From Monarcha castaneiventris obscurior (lineage: Eukaryota > Chordata > Aves > Passeriformes > Monarchidae), in NCBI GenBank assembly GCA_026261815.1, contig JAMPIT010000304.1, forward strand, positions 67,001 to 131,000: a stretch of 64,000 nucleotides of DNA, written 5' to 3'. Below, in pieces: positions 32,401 to 41,226 of this stretch. A program made the position numbers and the translations under genes. The first letter of the stretch is position 1, and each line of letters begins with the position of its first letter. The notes beneath the pieces were generated by a model. It saw nothing but the letters and a program-made list of their open reading frames with translations. It was not told the origin of the DNA and did no database searches.

Positions 32401-34309
32401 CTGGGAGGCGGCACTGCAGCCACCGTTGATCCCAGCCTCACAGCCGGCGTGGCACCGAACGTTGGCCATGCTCTTGGAGACACCGTTGGCCACGGCCTCA
32501 GCTCGGACACCAGCGTCAGCCTCGGCATGGGAAGTGGCATCAGAGTGGACGTTGGCCTGGGCGTTGCGGCCGGAGCCGATGTAGGCCCCACCCTTGGGGC
32601 TGATCTTGGAGCCGCCCTCGGTACCGGGGACGACATCGGAGCCACCGGAGGGGCCGAGGTGGCCCCAGGCATCGGGGCGGGAGTGGCCCTCAGCATCGGC
32701 GCCAACATCGGGCCTGGCCTGGGCGGCAGTGCCATCAGGGCCAGCGTCGGGCTGGGCATCGGTGCCACTGTCGGCCCCACACTGCCCCCGGACATCGGAG
32801 TGACCGTCGGGGCCGGAGTCAGCACCGGGGTCGGCCTCAGCCTCGGTGCCAATGTCGGAGCTGGACCTGGAGTTGGACTTGGCCTTGGAGCCGCCCTCGG
32901 AGCCAACGTGGGCTCGCCTCTTTCGTCCGGCGCCGGGCCCGGCGTGGGACTGGCCGTGGGCGCCGCCATGGGAGCCAACGCCGGCTCCGGCCTCGGACAC
33001 AACGTTGGGCTCGCTGTCGGGGCCGGAGTCAGCTCGGGCCTGGGACTCGCCGTGGGAGCCAACGTGGGCTCTGGCCTCAGCTCTGGCGTTGGACTCGCAG
33101 TCGGAGCCACCCTCGGGCCCGAGATGGACATTGGCCTGGGAGTCGGGGCCGCTGTTGGCACCGCTCTCGCACCGGACGTCGGCCCCACTGCTGGACTTGG
33201 CCTCGGCTCCAGCCCCGCCTCGGACGTTGGCGTTGGCCTGGCGGTCGGAGCGGCCGGCAGCTCCGGCCTGGGGTCTGCGCTGGGCTTCGCCGTGGGAGCC
33301 GCGCTCGGAGCAGGCACCTGCCCCGGCCTGGGGCCGGACATCGGCACTGACCCCGCTCTCACTGACCCCGGCCTGGGACTGGGGTCTGGCCTCAGCCTTG
33401 GCCCCAGCACCGCCCTCGGAGCCACCGCGGCGCCCCTGGGCCCCCCGCTAGGCCTTGGCCTCGGCGTCCGCCTGGCGCCGGGGCTGGGGGTCCCCGAGAC
33501 CCCCGGGGGGGGCACCGAGACCTGGACGCCGCCCTACACCCCCCGCCAGGCCCCCCCCTTCGCCTTCGGGCCTCCAGAGCCCCCCGAGGCCGCGGCCGAG
33601 AAGCTCCCGCCGAGCCCCGAGAGCCCCGGGGGGGTCTCGGGGGGGACCCCCGGTTCTCTGCTGACCCCCGAGACGTCGCCGCCGCCGCCGCCGCCTGCGA
33701 CCCCCGCGGGGCCCGCCCTGCGCCGGCTGCTCCAGGGCTTGGCCGCCGCAGCCATCGCCACCCGGGGGGGCCCCCGGCGCTCCTCGGGGGGAACCCCCGG
33801 CTCCCGGCCCGTCCCCCCGCCCCGGTCGCCCCGCGACCCCTTCGCTGAGTTGTATCAACTCCCCCAGAGCCGCCTCCAGGACGCCTTCCGCAAAGGTGGG
33901 GGGGCTTCGGGGGCGGCAGGGGGGTGGCAGGGACCGGGAGGGGGTGGCAGGGACTGGGGACATGCGGGGAGGGACCCCCAACAGCTGGGTCCCTTCTTAG
34001 GGGGCGCCCCGGGGTCCCCAGGGGGGTTTGGGGGTGAAGAAGGCGGGGCGCGGATGGGGGGTGGTGGTCCCAGACACCCCTGGGTCCCTTTCTGGGGGGA
34101 CAAGGGACAGTCCCGGAGCCCTGTGTCCCTTTGGGAGGAGGTGACACCATCCCGGAGCCCGCGGTCCCCCGGGGGATTTGGGACAGGGCGACAGCGGGGA
34201 CTGTGGGGATTTTTGGGGCGGTTTTTGGGGTGGATCCGGGTGTCCCTAACGTGTCCCCTCTGTCTCCTCTGTGCCCGCAGCCGGAAGCCAGCGCGCCCCG
34301 TCGTTCTGA
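29463..34309 (+). CDS. NPAS4: NPAS4, activity-dependent bHLH-PAS transcription factor
   Basis: A neuronal immediate-early factor that dimerises with ARNT proteins. Exons: 29463-29637, 30469-30620, 30712-30814, 30922-31278, 31630-31762, 31851-33895, 34281-34309 (997 aa; human 802); phases close. The basic-HLH start is MLRSTKGASKARRDQIN with LSYLHVMALACIYTRKG. PAS-A includes LGHSMVDLVAQGDSIYDLLD; RLFRCRF and KLVLLRGRF follow; PAS-B includes FQSRHARDLALLDISDSVL and SWYRLLHPEDL. Exon 6 keeps the landmarks EAWCLRQQL, TPPYTPRQ, EKLPPSPESPG and SLLTPETSP, and the end LYQLPQSRLQDAF...APSF resembles the human C-terminus. Between EAWCLRQQL and TPPYTPRQ lies a huge Gly-Leu-Gly repeat (about residues 343-857). 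Most of the acidic C-terminal region of human NPAS4 is missing. Confidence 0.95.
29661..29760 (+). repeat. Perfect (TGGGA)20 microsatellite in NPAS4 intron 1
   Basis: One hundred bases of uninterrupted pentamer starting 24 bases after the exon 1 donor. The following ~700 bases are degenerate GGGACCGGGA repeats. Confidence 0.97.
31960..33500 (+). repeat. Coding minisatellite in NPAS4 exon 6 (Gly/Leu/Val/Ala repeat)
   Basis: About 1.5 kb of in-frame repeat with a 12- and 18-base period, for example GGCCTTGGGACTGGCATTGG and GGCCTCGGAGCC. It translates as GLGTGIGPGL, VGLAVGANVGSGL and similar, with no stop in frame. Early units (32140-32430) form a ~120-base higher-order repeat containing AATVDPGLGTGIGHGLGG. 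Confidence 0.9.
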
Positions 34310-35773
34310 ACTAAGTCTGTGACGCGACTTGCCCCCAGTATGGCATATTGTCATTGTCACCCCGGCCCGGAGCCAGCGCCCCCCGGCCCGGCCGCCCCCC
34401 GCCGCCCCCCCGGGGCCGCTCGTGCTAATTTAACTCGTAACGAGTCTCTAAGGTAATTGGGGGGGGGCTGGTGGCCCCCCCCCTCCCCCAGCCCGGACGC
34501 TTGGGGACCGTCCCTCGTGTCCCCCCCGTCCCTGCCCCCCCCACGCCACGACCCAAATTTGGGGATTGTCCCTTGTCACCAAAATTTTTTTGGGTCGCTG
34601 GGTGGGGGCTTGGACCCACCTGTAGGAGCCTGTGGCCCCCCTTCTCCCCCCCGAGTGTCCTTGTCCCTTGTCACCCACTTCGTTCCTGTCACCCCTCCCT
34701 CCCCCACCTCGGGGTCTGCGTTTTTGGCAGAGTCACCCCCAAAATTGTGTCCCCTCCCCCTCCATGGGTGTCATCCTCAATGTCCCCAACCTGGGGGACC
34801 GAGGCACGATGTGGCTTGATGTCCCCAGTGTCCCCAGTGATGTCCCCAGCATCCCCCCGAGCCGTGGGGCTGAGGCACAATGTGGCTCGATGTCCCCCGC
34901 CCGAGCAGGGACCCGATGTCCCCGCTGCCCCCAGCACGCTCCCCCCGAGCCCCTGGGCTGGGCCGGGTCACGGCTCGGTGTCCCCAGTGTCCCCAACATC
35001 CCCCAAGGGACCGTGAGACATCAAGGCCTGATGTCCCCAATGTCCCCGACATCCCCACCTTGAGGGACTGAGACACATCGTGACTCAGTGTCCCCAACGT
35101 CCCCGGTGTCCCCGGTGTCCCCGATGCCCCCACCCCGAGAAACGTCGCAGCGCGATGTCACCGAGCCCAAGGCGCCGAGCCCCGGCACAGCTCCATGTCC
35201 CCAACGTCCCCGAGGGACGCGGGCACCTCGCCGCCGCTCTGACCCCGGGACCGAGGCGTCCCCAGTGTGTCCCCGGCGGACGCCACCCGAACGGACTGAG
35301 ATGTCCCAGCCCGACGTCCCCGATGTCCCCGAGGGACGAGGGCACCCCGTGACCGCCTCGGCTGGAGGGACCGAGACAGCTCGTGGCTTGATGTCCCCAA
35401 TGTCCCCAAGGGACGAGGGACCCGCTCATCATCACCCTGGATCAAAGAGACTGAGACACCCGATGTCGCCAGTGCCCCCAACCCCACGGACTGAGATTTG
35501 TCGTGACCCGACGTCCCCAGTGTCAGCGATGTCCCTGAAGGATGTGGGGCATCACCACCCCCCCAGCTCGAAGGACTGAGACCCCCCACGCCCCGATGTC
35601 CCCGATGTCACCGATGTCCCCAAAGGATGGGGGACATTGTCATCGTCCCGGCTCAAGGGACCGAGCCCCACCATGTCCCCAGCGTCCCCACCGAGGGACA
35701 GACAGGGGGTGGCCCCACAGCCCCCCGTGCCCCCGATGTCCCTGATGTCCCCTGGAGGCCCCGAGGTCCCGAC
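34310..35773 (+). repeat. NPAS4 3' UTR with ~70-base minisatellite
   Basis: The first ~150 bases after the stop are non-repetitive, including AGTATGGCATATTGTCATTG and GTGCTAATTTAACTCGTAAC. From about 34780 to 35760 there are about eleven units containing GGGACCGAGACAC...GATGTCCCCAATGTCCCC. The array ends just before AATAAA, so it would be transcribed as 3' UTR. SLC29A2, a human neighbour, is not seen here. Confidence 0.75.
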
Positions 35774-35779
35774 AATAAA
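35774..35779 (+). terminator. AATAAA poly(A) signal, probably NPAS4
   Basis: Canonical AATAAA followed by GTGTCCCCCATGGTCCCTGT and a G/T-rich element. It is the first plus-strand canonical signal after the NPAS4 stop. Confidence 0.75.
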
Positions 35780-36059
35780 AGTGTCCCCCATGGTCCCTGT
35801 GCCTGTGGCAGCTTCTTCCAGGGAACCTAGGAAATTTGGGGGGGCCCAGGATTTTGGGGAGGGGGACAGAGGTTGGGAGGGACCCAGGATTTTCGAGGGG
35901 GGGACCCAGGAATTTTGGGGGAAATCAGGAATATGGGGGAGGGGACACAGAAAATCGGAGGAGCCTCAGGATTATTGGGGAGGATCCCAGGAGTCGGAAT
36001 GAGCCGCGAATTTGGGAGGGACGCCGGAATTTGGGGGGGTTTGGGGGTCCCGGGGGATC

Positions 36060-36219
36060 CGGCTCTCGCCCGAGCTGCGCGGAGCCGCCAGGCCCCGCCC
36101 CCGAGCGCCGAAACCACGCCCACACACGCACCGTGATTTGCATAACCCCGCCCACCGCTCCATACCGCGCCCACTCCGCCCCGCGCATGCGCAGCTGCTC
36201 CCGGCGCCGACGCAGCGCG
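36060..36219 (+). promoter_or_regulatory. B4GAT1 promoter and 5' UTR exon
   Basis: GC-rich region with an octamer ATTTGCAT (36136-36143) and a consensus NRF1 site GCGCATGCGC (36183-36192). A strong donor, GCGCG|GTGAGT at 36219/36220, suggests a non-coding first exon. Its intron (36220-36627) is TCCCAGT/CCCCAGC minisatellite ending in an AG two bases before the ATG. Confidence 0.6.
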
Positions 36220-36628
36220 GTGAGTCCCGGACTGGTCCCAGTAACCCCAAACTGGGACCAGTGACCCCCCCGAAACTGGATCCAGCCCCTCCTCCTCAAC
36301 CCCTAAACTGGTCCCGGTAACCCCTGACTGGTTCCAGCATGCCGGAGTGGTCCCGGCTCCGCGCCGGCCCCAGTGACCCCCAGCACTCTCCCAGTACCTC
36401 CCAGTACCCTCCCAGTGACCCCCAGCATCCCCCCAGGACCCCCCAGCACCCTCCCAGTGACCCACAGTAGCTCCCAGAACTTTCCCAGTCCCCCCAGCAC
36501 CTCCCCGGTCCCCCCAGTCCCCCCAGTCCCTTCACAGTGCCCCCCAGTCCCCTCCCAGTCCCCCCCAGTCCCTCCCAGTGCCCCCCCAGTCCCCCCATTC
36601 CCCCCCCAGTGCCCCCAGTGCCCCCAGC

Positions 36629-38649
36629 ATGGCCCGGGGGCGGCTCCTGGGGGGCTGTGCGTGGCTGCTGGGGGGGCTGGCGCTGCTCCAGACCCTCTAC
36701 CTGCGGGCGCTGCCCCCCCCGCGCCCCCCCCCGGCCGCCCCCCGGCCCCGCCGCGCCCCCCGGGGGGTCCTGGACGCCTCGGGGGCGTTCCGGGTGTACC
36801 GGGACGTCCTGGGCCCCCCCCCGGGCTGGGCCAGCGCCCCCCGGCCCGAGCTGGTCCTGGCCACCCACGGCACCCCCGGGCGAGCGGCGGCGGCGCTGGG
36901 GGGGCCCTGGGGGGGGCCCCTCTCGGTGGCCGTTTTTGGGGTGCCCCGGGGGGGCCTGGAGGAGCTGATGGCGATTTTGGGGGGGCCCTGCCGGGGGTTA
37001 CGGGGCCGCCTGAGGCTGCACGTGGTGCTGGGGGCGGCGGGACCCCCCCCGCGACCCCCAAACCCGCCCCGAGGGCCCCAAAATCCCCCAAATTCCCCCC
37101 AGAATCCCGGCGGGGGGTGCCGGGGGGCCCTGGAGCGCCTGGCGGCCGCCGACCCCCCCAGCTACAGTTTGGGGGTTCCGTACCCCGGGAATCTCCTCCG
37201 GAACGTGGCCTGGGAGGGGGCGGCCGGGACGGGGCACAGAGGGGGGGCTCCCCCGGGGTTTGGGGGGCGCTGGGTGCTGCTGGTGGACGCTGACGTGGTG
37301 CCCAGCCCGGGGCTGCGCGAGGGGTTCCTGGAGCTGCTGCGGGACGGGGGGCTGCACCCCAAAACCTGGGGGGACAAGGGGGGCTTGCACAACCCCAAAG
37401 ATATGGGGCCTCGGAGGGATTTGGGGGCTCAGGGTGATTTTGGGGACCCCAAAGCTCTGGGGGCTGCCGGTGGCCTCAGGGTTCCCAACACGTCAGGGGT
37501 CCCCAGTGTCCCTGGGGGTCCCAATGACCTGGAGGACCCCAAAGCCTTGGAGGACCCCAAGGGTCATGGCAACCCCGAGGTCCCAAATGTCCTGGAGGTC
37601 CCAAATGTCCTGAGCGACCCCAGCAACCTGAGGGACCCCAATGCTCTGGAGGTCCCCAAGGATCCCCAGGACCTGGGTGTCCCCAACATCCCAAAGAGCC
37701 CCAGAGCCCTGGAAGAGCCCAAGAATTTCCAAGACCCTGGCGTCCCCAGCGTCCTGGAGGACCCAAATGTCCCAAAGAACCTCAACGCCCTGAGTGACCC
37801 CAAGGCCCTGAGTGACCCCAACGCCCTGAGTGACCCCAATGCCACGGAGCCCCCCTGGGCCCAGGTGGTCTTTGTGCTGCCGGCCTTCGAGGTGCGCGCG
37901 GGGCGGCGGCTGCCGGGGACGAAGGCGGAGCTGCTGCGTTTGTGGGGCGCGGGGGACGCGCGCCCGTTCTACGGGACCCTGTGCCCGCGCTGCCAGGCCC
38001 CCACCGACTTCGGCCGCTGGCGGGCGCTGCCGCCGCCGCCCCGGCTGCGCGTGGCCTACGAGGCGCCCTGGAGGGACCCCTGGGAGCCTTTCTTCGTGGC
38101 CCCCGCCGGCGGCGTCCCCCCCTTCGACGAGAGGTTCCTCCAGTACGGCTTCAACCGCATCAGCCAGGTACGGGCGGGATGGGGGTATGGCGGGGTGGCC
38201 TTGGGGGTTGTGGGGTGGCCTTGGGGGTTGTGGGTTGGCCTTGGGTGGTTGTGGGGTGGCCTTGGGGGTTGTGGGGTGGGTTTGGGGGTCTGGGGGTGCT
38301 GGTAGGGAGTTCTGTGGGGTCTTGGGAGGCGTCTCTGGGGTGCTGTGGGAGGGTCTGTGGGGGTCTTTGGGTGTCTGTGGGGTCTGGGGGTGCCCTAGGG
38401 GGGTCTCTGGGCTCTGTGGGTGTCCCGGGGTGACCCTAAACGCCCCTTGCCCCCCAGGCCTGCGAGCTGCACGTGGCCGGGTTCCGCTTCGCGGTGCTGG
38501 ACGGGGCCTTCGTCACCCACCAGGGCTTCAAGGAGCCCGGGGGCTTCCACGGGGCCCGCGAGGCCGAGCTGGGCCTCAACCGCCGCCTCTTCCGCGCCTT
38601 CCGCGCCGAGCTGGCCCAGCGCTACCCCGGCTCCCCCCGGCGTTGCTGA
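36629..38649 (+). CDS. B4GAT1: B4GAT1, beta-1,4-glucuronyltransferase of dystroglycan priming
   Basis: A type II Golgi glycosyltransferase that adds GlcA to prime LARGE-dependent matriglycan on alpha-dystroglycan. Coding exons 36629-38167 and 38458-38649, phase 0 (576 aa; human 415). A hydrophobic anchor lies at residues 5-28 (LLGGCAWLLGGLALLQTLYL). Landmarks: GVLDASGAFRVYRDVL, ELVLATHGTP, GPLSVAVFG, YPGNLLRNVAWEG, the metal-binding DxD in LLVDADVVPSPGL, then VFVLPAFEVR, ELLRLWGAGDARPFYGTLC, QAPTDFGRW, DPWEPFFVAP, FDERFLQYGFNRISQ and VTHQGFKE, ending GSPRRC as in human. Between LELLRDGG and VVFVLPAFEV there are about 165 extra residues of Asp-Pro-Asn/Lys repeat. They might be an unrecognised intron, but the frame stays open and no convincing donor is seen. 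Confidence 0.95.
37350..37862 (+). repeat. Coding minisatellite inserted in B4GAT1 catalytic domain
   Basis: Units of about 21 and 24 bases, such as GACCCCAAAGCCTTGGAGGA and AGTGACCCCAACGCCCTG, give LEDPKALEDPK, LSDPNALSDPNA and VPNVLEVPNVL. A CAG precedes GTGGTCTTTGTG at 37865, so an acceptor there is conceivable. Confidence 0.8.
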
Positions 38650-38659
38650 GCCCCTGGGG

Positions 38660-39100
38660 ACGGCTGGGGACATCCTCCTGTGGATGCTTGAAGGACCTGC
38701 CGTGGACATCTGGGACACCCGACACAGCTGGGGACCCTCCATGGACACCTGGGGACACACTGGGGACACCTGGGGGCCCTCCATGGACACCTGGGGGACA
38801 GCTGGAGATTCTCCAATGGACGCCTGAGGACCCTCCAGTGGACAGTGGGGACACCTGGGGGCACATCATGGACACCTGACACAGCTGGGGACCCTCCATG
38901 GACACCTGGGGGACAGCTAGAGATTCTCCTGTGGATGCTTGAACGACCTGCCATGGACATCTGGGACACCCGACACAGCTGCGGACCCTCCAATGGACAG
39001 TGGGGATACTCCATGGACACTGGGGACACCTGGGGGCACCTGACACAGCTGGGGACCCTCCATGGACACCTGGGGACCCCCTGGACATGGGGCTGACCCC
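38660..39100 (+). repeat. Minisatellite in B4GAT1 3' UTR
   Basis: Repeating CTGGGGACCCTCCATGGACA and GACATCTGGGACACCCGACA units, about 60 bases with larger ~250-base duplication (compare 38680-38790 with 38935-39080). Confidence 0.8.
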
Positions 39101-39111
39101 TCAGTGCCCTC

Positions 39112-39117
39112 AGTAAA
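39112..39117 (+). terminator. AGTAAA variant poly(A) signal, probably B4GAT1
   Basis: AGTAAA followed 25-40 bases later by a TG-rich element (CTCTGTGTAGGTGATGTCG). A canonical plus-strand AATAAA at 39581-39586 is an alternative distal signal. Confidence 0.5.
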
Positions 39118-39272
39118 GATGGTTGCCTACCCATGATGCCTCTGTGTAGGTGATGTCGTGGGGTGGGGCGGGGGGGAGCAGCTGCTCAGTTCAGACCAGT
39201 AACGCCCAGTTCAGACCAGTAACGCCCCGTGCATGAGGCAGAAATAACCCCACGGGTTGTTTATCGCCGCAA

Positions 39273-39480
39273 ACTACAACTCCCAGCATGCATCGGGGCC
39301 CAACATGGCTGAAAGCCCACTTTATTCAAAACCACAACTCCCAGAATGCATCGGGAGCAAAATGGCCGCAATCCATTTCCGTTATTGCAGTTTAATTTAA
39401 AACTACAGTTCCCATAATGCATCGGGGTCACATGACCGGAAGTGTGTCTAACGAAACTACAAATCCCGTCATGCATCAGG
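39273..39480 (+). promoter_or_regulatory. Four tandem ZNF143-type elements with YY1/ETS sites, orphan promoter
   Basis: ACTACAACTCCCAGCATGCA-type motifs at 39273, 39331, 39402 and 39456 match the ZNF143/THAP11 (SBS) consensus. Three are followed within ~15 bases by ATGGCNG (YY1-like). CCGGAAGT ETS sites lie at 39436 and near 39508. Such arrays mark strong housekeeping promoters, yet no gene start is recognisable on either side. Confidence 0.7.
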
Positions 39481-39848
39481 GCAATATGGCCGACTCCCGG
39501 CCTTTTTCCCGGAAGTTCCGCCCTCGTCGTTCCACAGAAAGGGTGGCGATGTAGAGCAGCGCCCCCTGGCGGGCGGAAGGAATAAAGAGGGGCTTTTTGG
39601 AGGGGTCGGGGGGGGGGAACCCAAATCTGAGGGGGGGGGGGCAACACCCCAAATCGAAGCGGGGAGGGGCCATGACCCCAAATCTGGGGGGGGGGACGGG
39701 GAGACAGGACCCCAAATTTTTGGGAGGGGGGGATATGGGGGGGTTGTGACCCCCAAATCTGGGGGGGAGGATCGGATCTGAAGATAAAACCTCCAAATTC
39801 GAGCTGAAAAAAACCCAAATGCACGGAAGTCGCGGTTAATAAACGTTT

Positions 39849-39854
39849 TTTATT
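39849..39854 (-). terminator. AATAAA poly(A) signal, distal candidate for AHNAK
   Basis: Minus-strand AATAAA (TTTATT on plus), about 1.37 kb beyond the AHNAK stop, at the end of the AT-rich region. Many upstream AATAAA hexamers in 40290-40830 are competing candidates. Confidence 0.55.
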
Positions 39855-41226
39855 TGCATTTTCCACCCTGGTTTTCCTCCCGTTAATTCGCCGTTAAAGT
39901 GCTGCAAAGGGAACATTTTTATATTTTCAGGGGGGTTGGGGGGATTTTTCTGGATTTTGTTTTTTTAATTTAATTTATTTAAACTCCCAAAATTCTCATA
40001 AACAAAACTTTATCCCAGACACCCGACGCACATTTTTATTTTGGGGGCTGAACAAGACAAAAATTCGGGAATTTTTCCCAAATTATAATACAAAGAATGT
40101 AACAAATACAACAAAAAAACAGCCATAAAACAGCCAAGAAAATAAAAAAATAAAGCCGCAGGAAAAACCTTAGGAGCGGCTCTGGGCTCGCTCCGTCCTC
40201 CCCGGAGTCATTTGATCTCCAGGTCTTGTGCTGCGGATTAAATTTTCCGAGCTCCGGGGACTCTTCTCGGTTTCACAGGCCAGGGTTGTGTTTTTTGGTT
40301 TATTTTTATTACTAAGTCCATGTTTTTTGGTTTATTTTATGTAATAAATCCATGGGTTTTGTTTATTTTTATTAATAAATCAATGTTTTTTGGTTTATTT
40401 CTTTCAATAAATCCATTTAATTCGATTTTTCAAATGCACCCCTCTTCTTTGGTTTATTTTCTTAATGGATCCAATTTTATCTCTGTCAATTCTTTTAATA
40501 AATCTATTTTATTTATAATTAATTTTTAAATTAATTTCTTTAATAACTCTTTTTTTAAAATGGATCCACATTTTTAAGGGTTTTTTTAAAATAATTCCAT
40601 TTTATTTGGTTTCTATTTTTGGTAAACCCATTGCTTTGCTTTATTTTTTTAATATATCCATGGTTTTGGTTTATTTTTTTAATATATCCACAGTTTTGGT
40701 TAATTTATTTAATACAACCATGGGTTATATTTTTTTACTAAATCCACAGTTTTTGTTTATACGGTTACTTTATTAATAAAAAATCCACAGTTTTGGTTCA
40801 TTTCTTTCACAAACCAAAAAACCAGAAGGCTCTGCTGCATTTCCAATAAATCCATTGACCTGACAGAACTTTCAGCCCCGCAAAAAAAAAAAAAAAAAAA
40901 AAAAAAAGCCAAAAAAAAAGGTTAAAACAGAGGAAAAAAAAAAAAAAAGACAAAAAAAAATTTCATTTCCACGAACCAAACACTGAAAATATTTTGAGGG
41001 GGAGGAGGGGGGAAAAAATGGAGGAAAACAAAAAAAAAAACCCAATAAAAATATCAAAAAAAGGATAAATTGGGAGGGGAGAAGTGAAGCTCTCAGCGGG
41101 GCCAGAGCGAGCGTGGGGACCCCCAGGGGGACCCCAAAATTTCGGGGGGACCCCCAGCCCCTCCCCCCTCTCTGTACACGTGGGGGTCCCTCCGTCCAGG
41201 CCTATATACAACCCCTCCCCCAGCGG
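39855..41226 (-). other. AHNAK 3' UTR, AT-rich
   Basis: AT-rich on a GC-rich background. It includes poly-T tracts on the sense strand (plus-strand A runs near 40881-40907 and 40930-40960) and the repeat below. No ORF of interest. Confidence 0.7.
40290..40830 (-). repeat. AT-rich minisatellite carrying repeated AATAAA
   Basis: About a dozen drifting 40-45-base units around TTTTTTGGTTTATTTTTATT and AATAAATCCATG. On the sense (minus) strand each unit supplies one or more AATAAA hexamers. Confidence 0.8.

Noticed and set aside
31782..33515. 577-codon minus-strand frame opposite NPAS4 exon 6
   Set aside because: It is produced by the GC-rich 18-base repeat. It has no recognisable domain, and the plus strand carries the conserved NPAS4 landmarks.
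34780..35760. Spaced direct repeats resembling a CRISPR array
   Set aside because: Units are drifting tandem minisatellite without constant spacers, in a spliced vertebrate genome, and end at a poly(A) signal.
40870..40970. Poly-A runs as the tail of a retrotransposed element
   Set aside because: No target-site duplications or recognisable element body next to them; they fit the AT-rich AHNAK 3' UTR.
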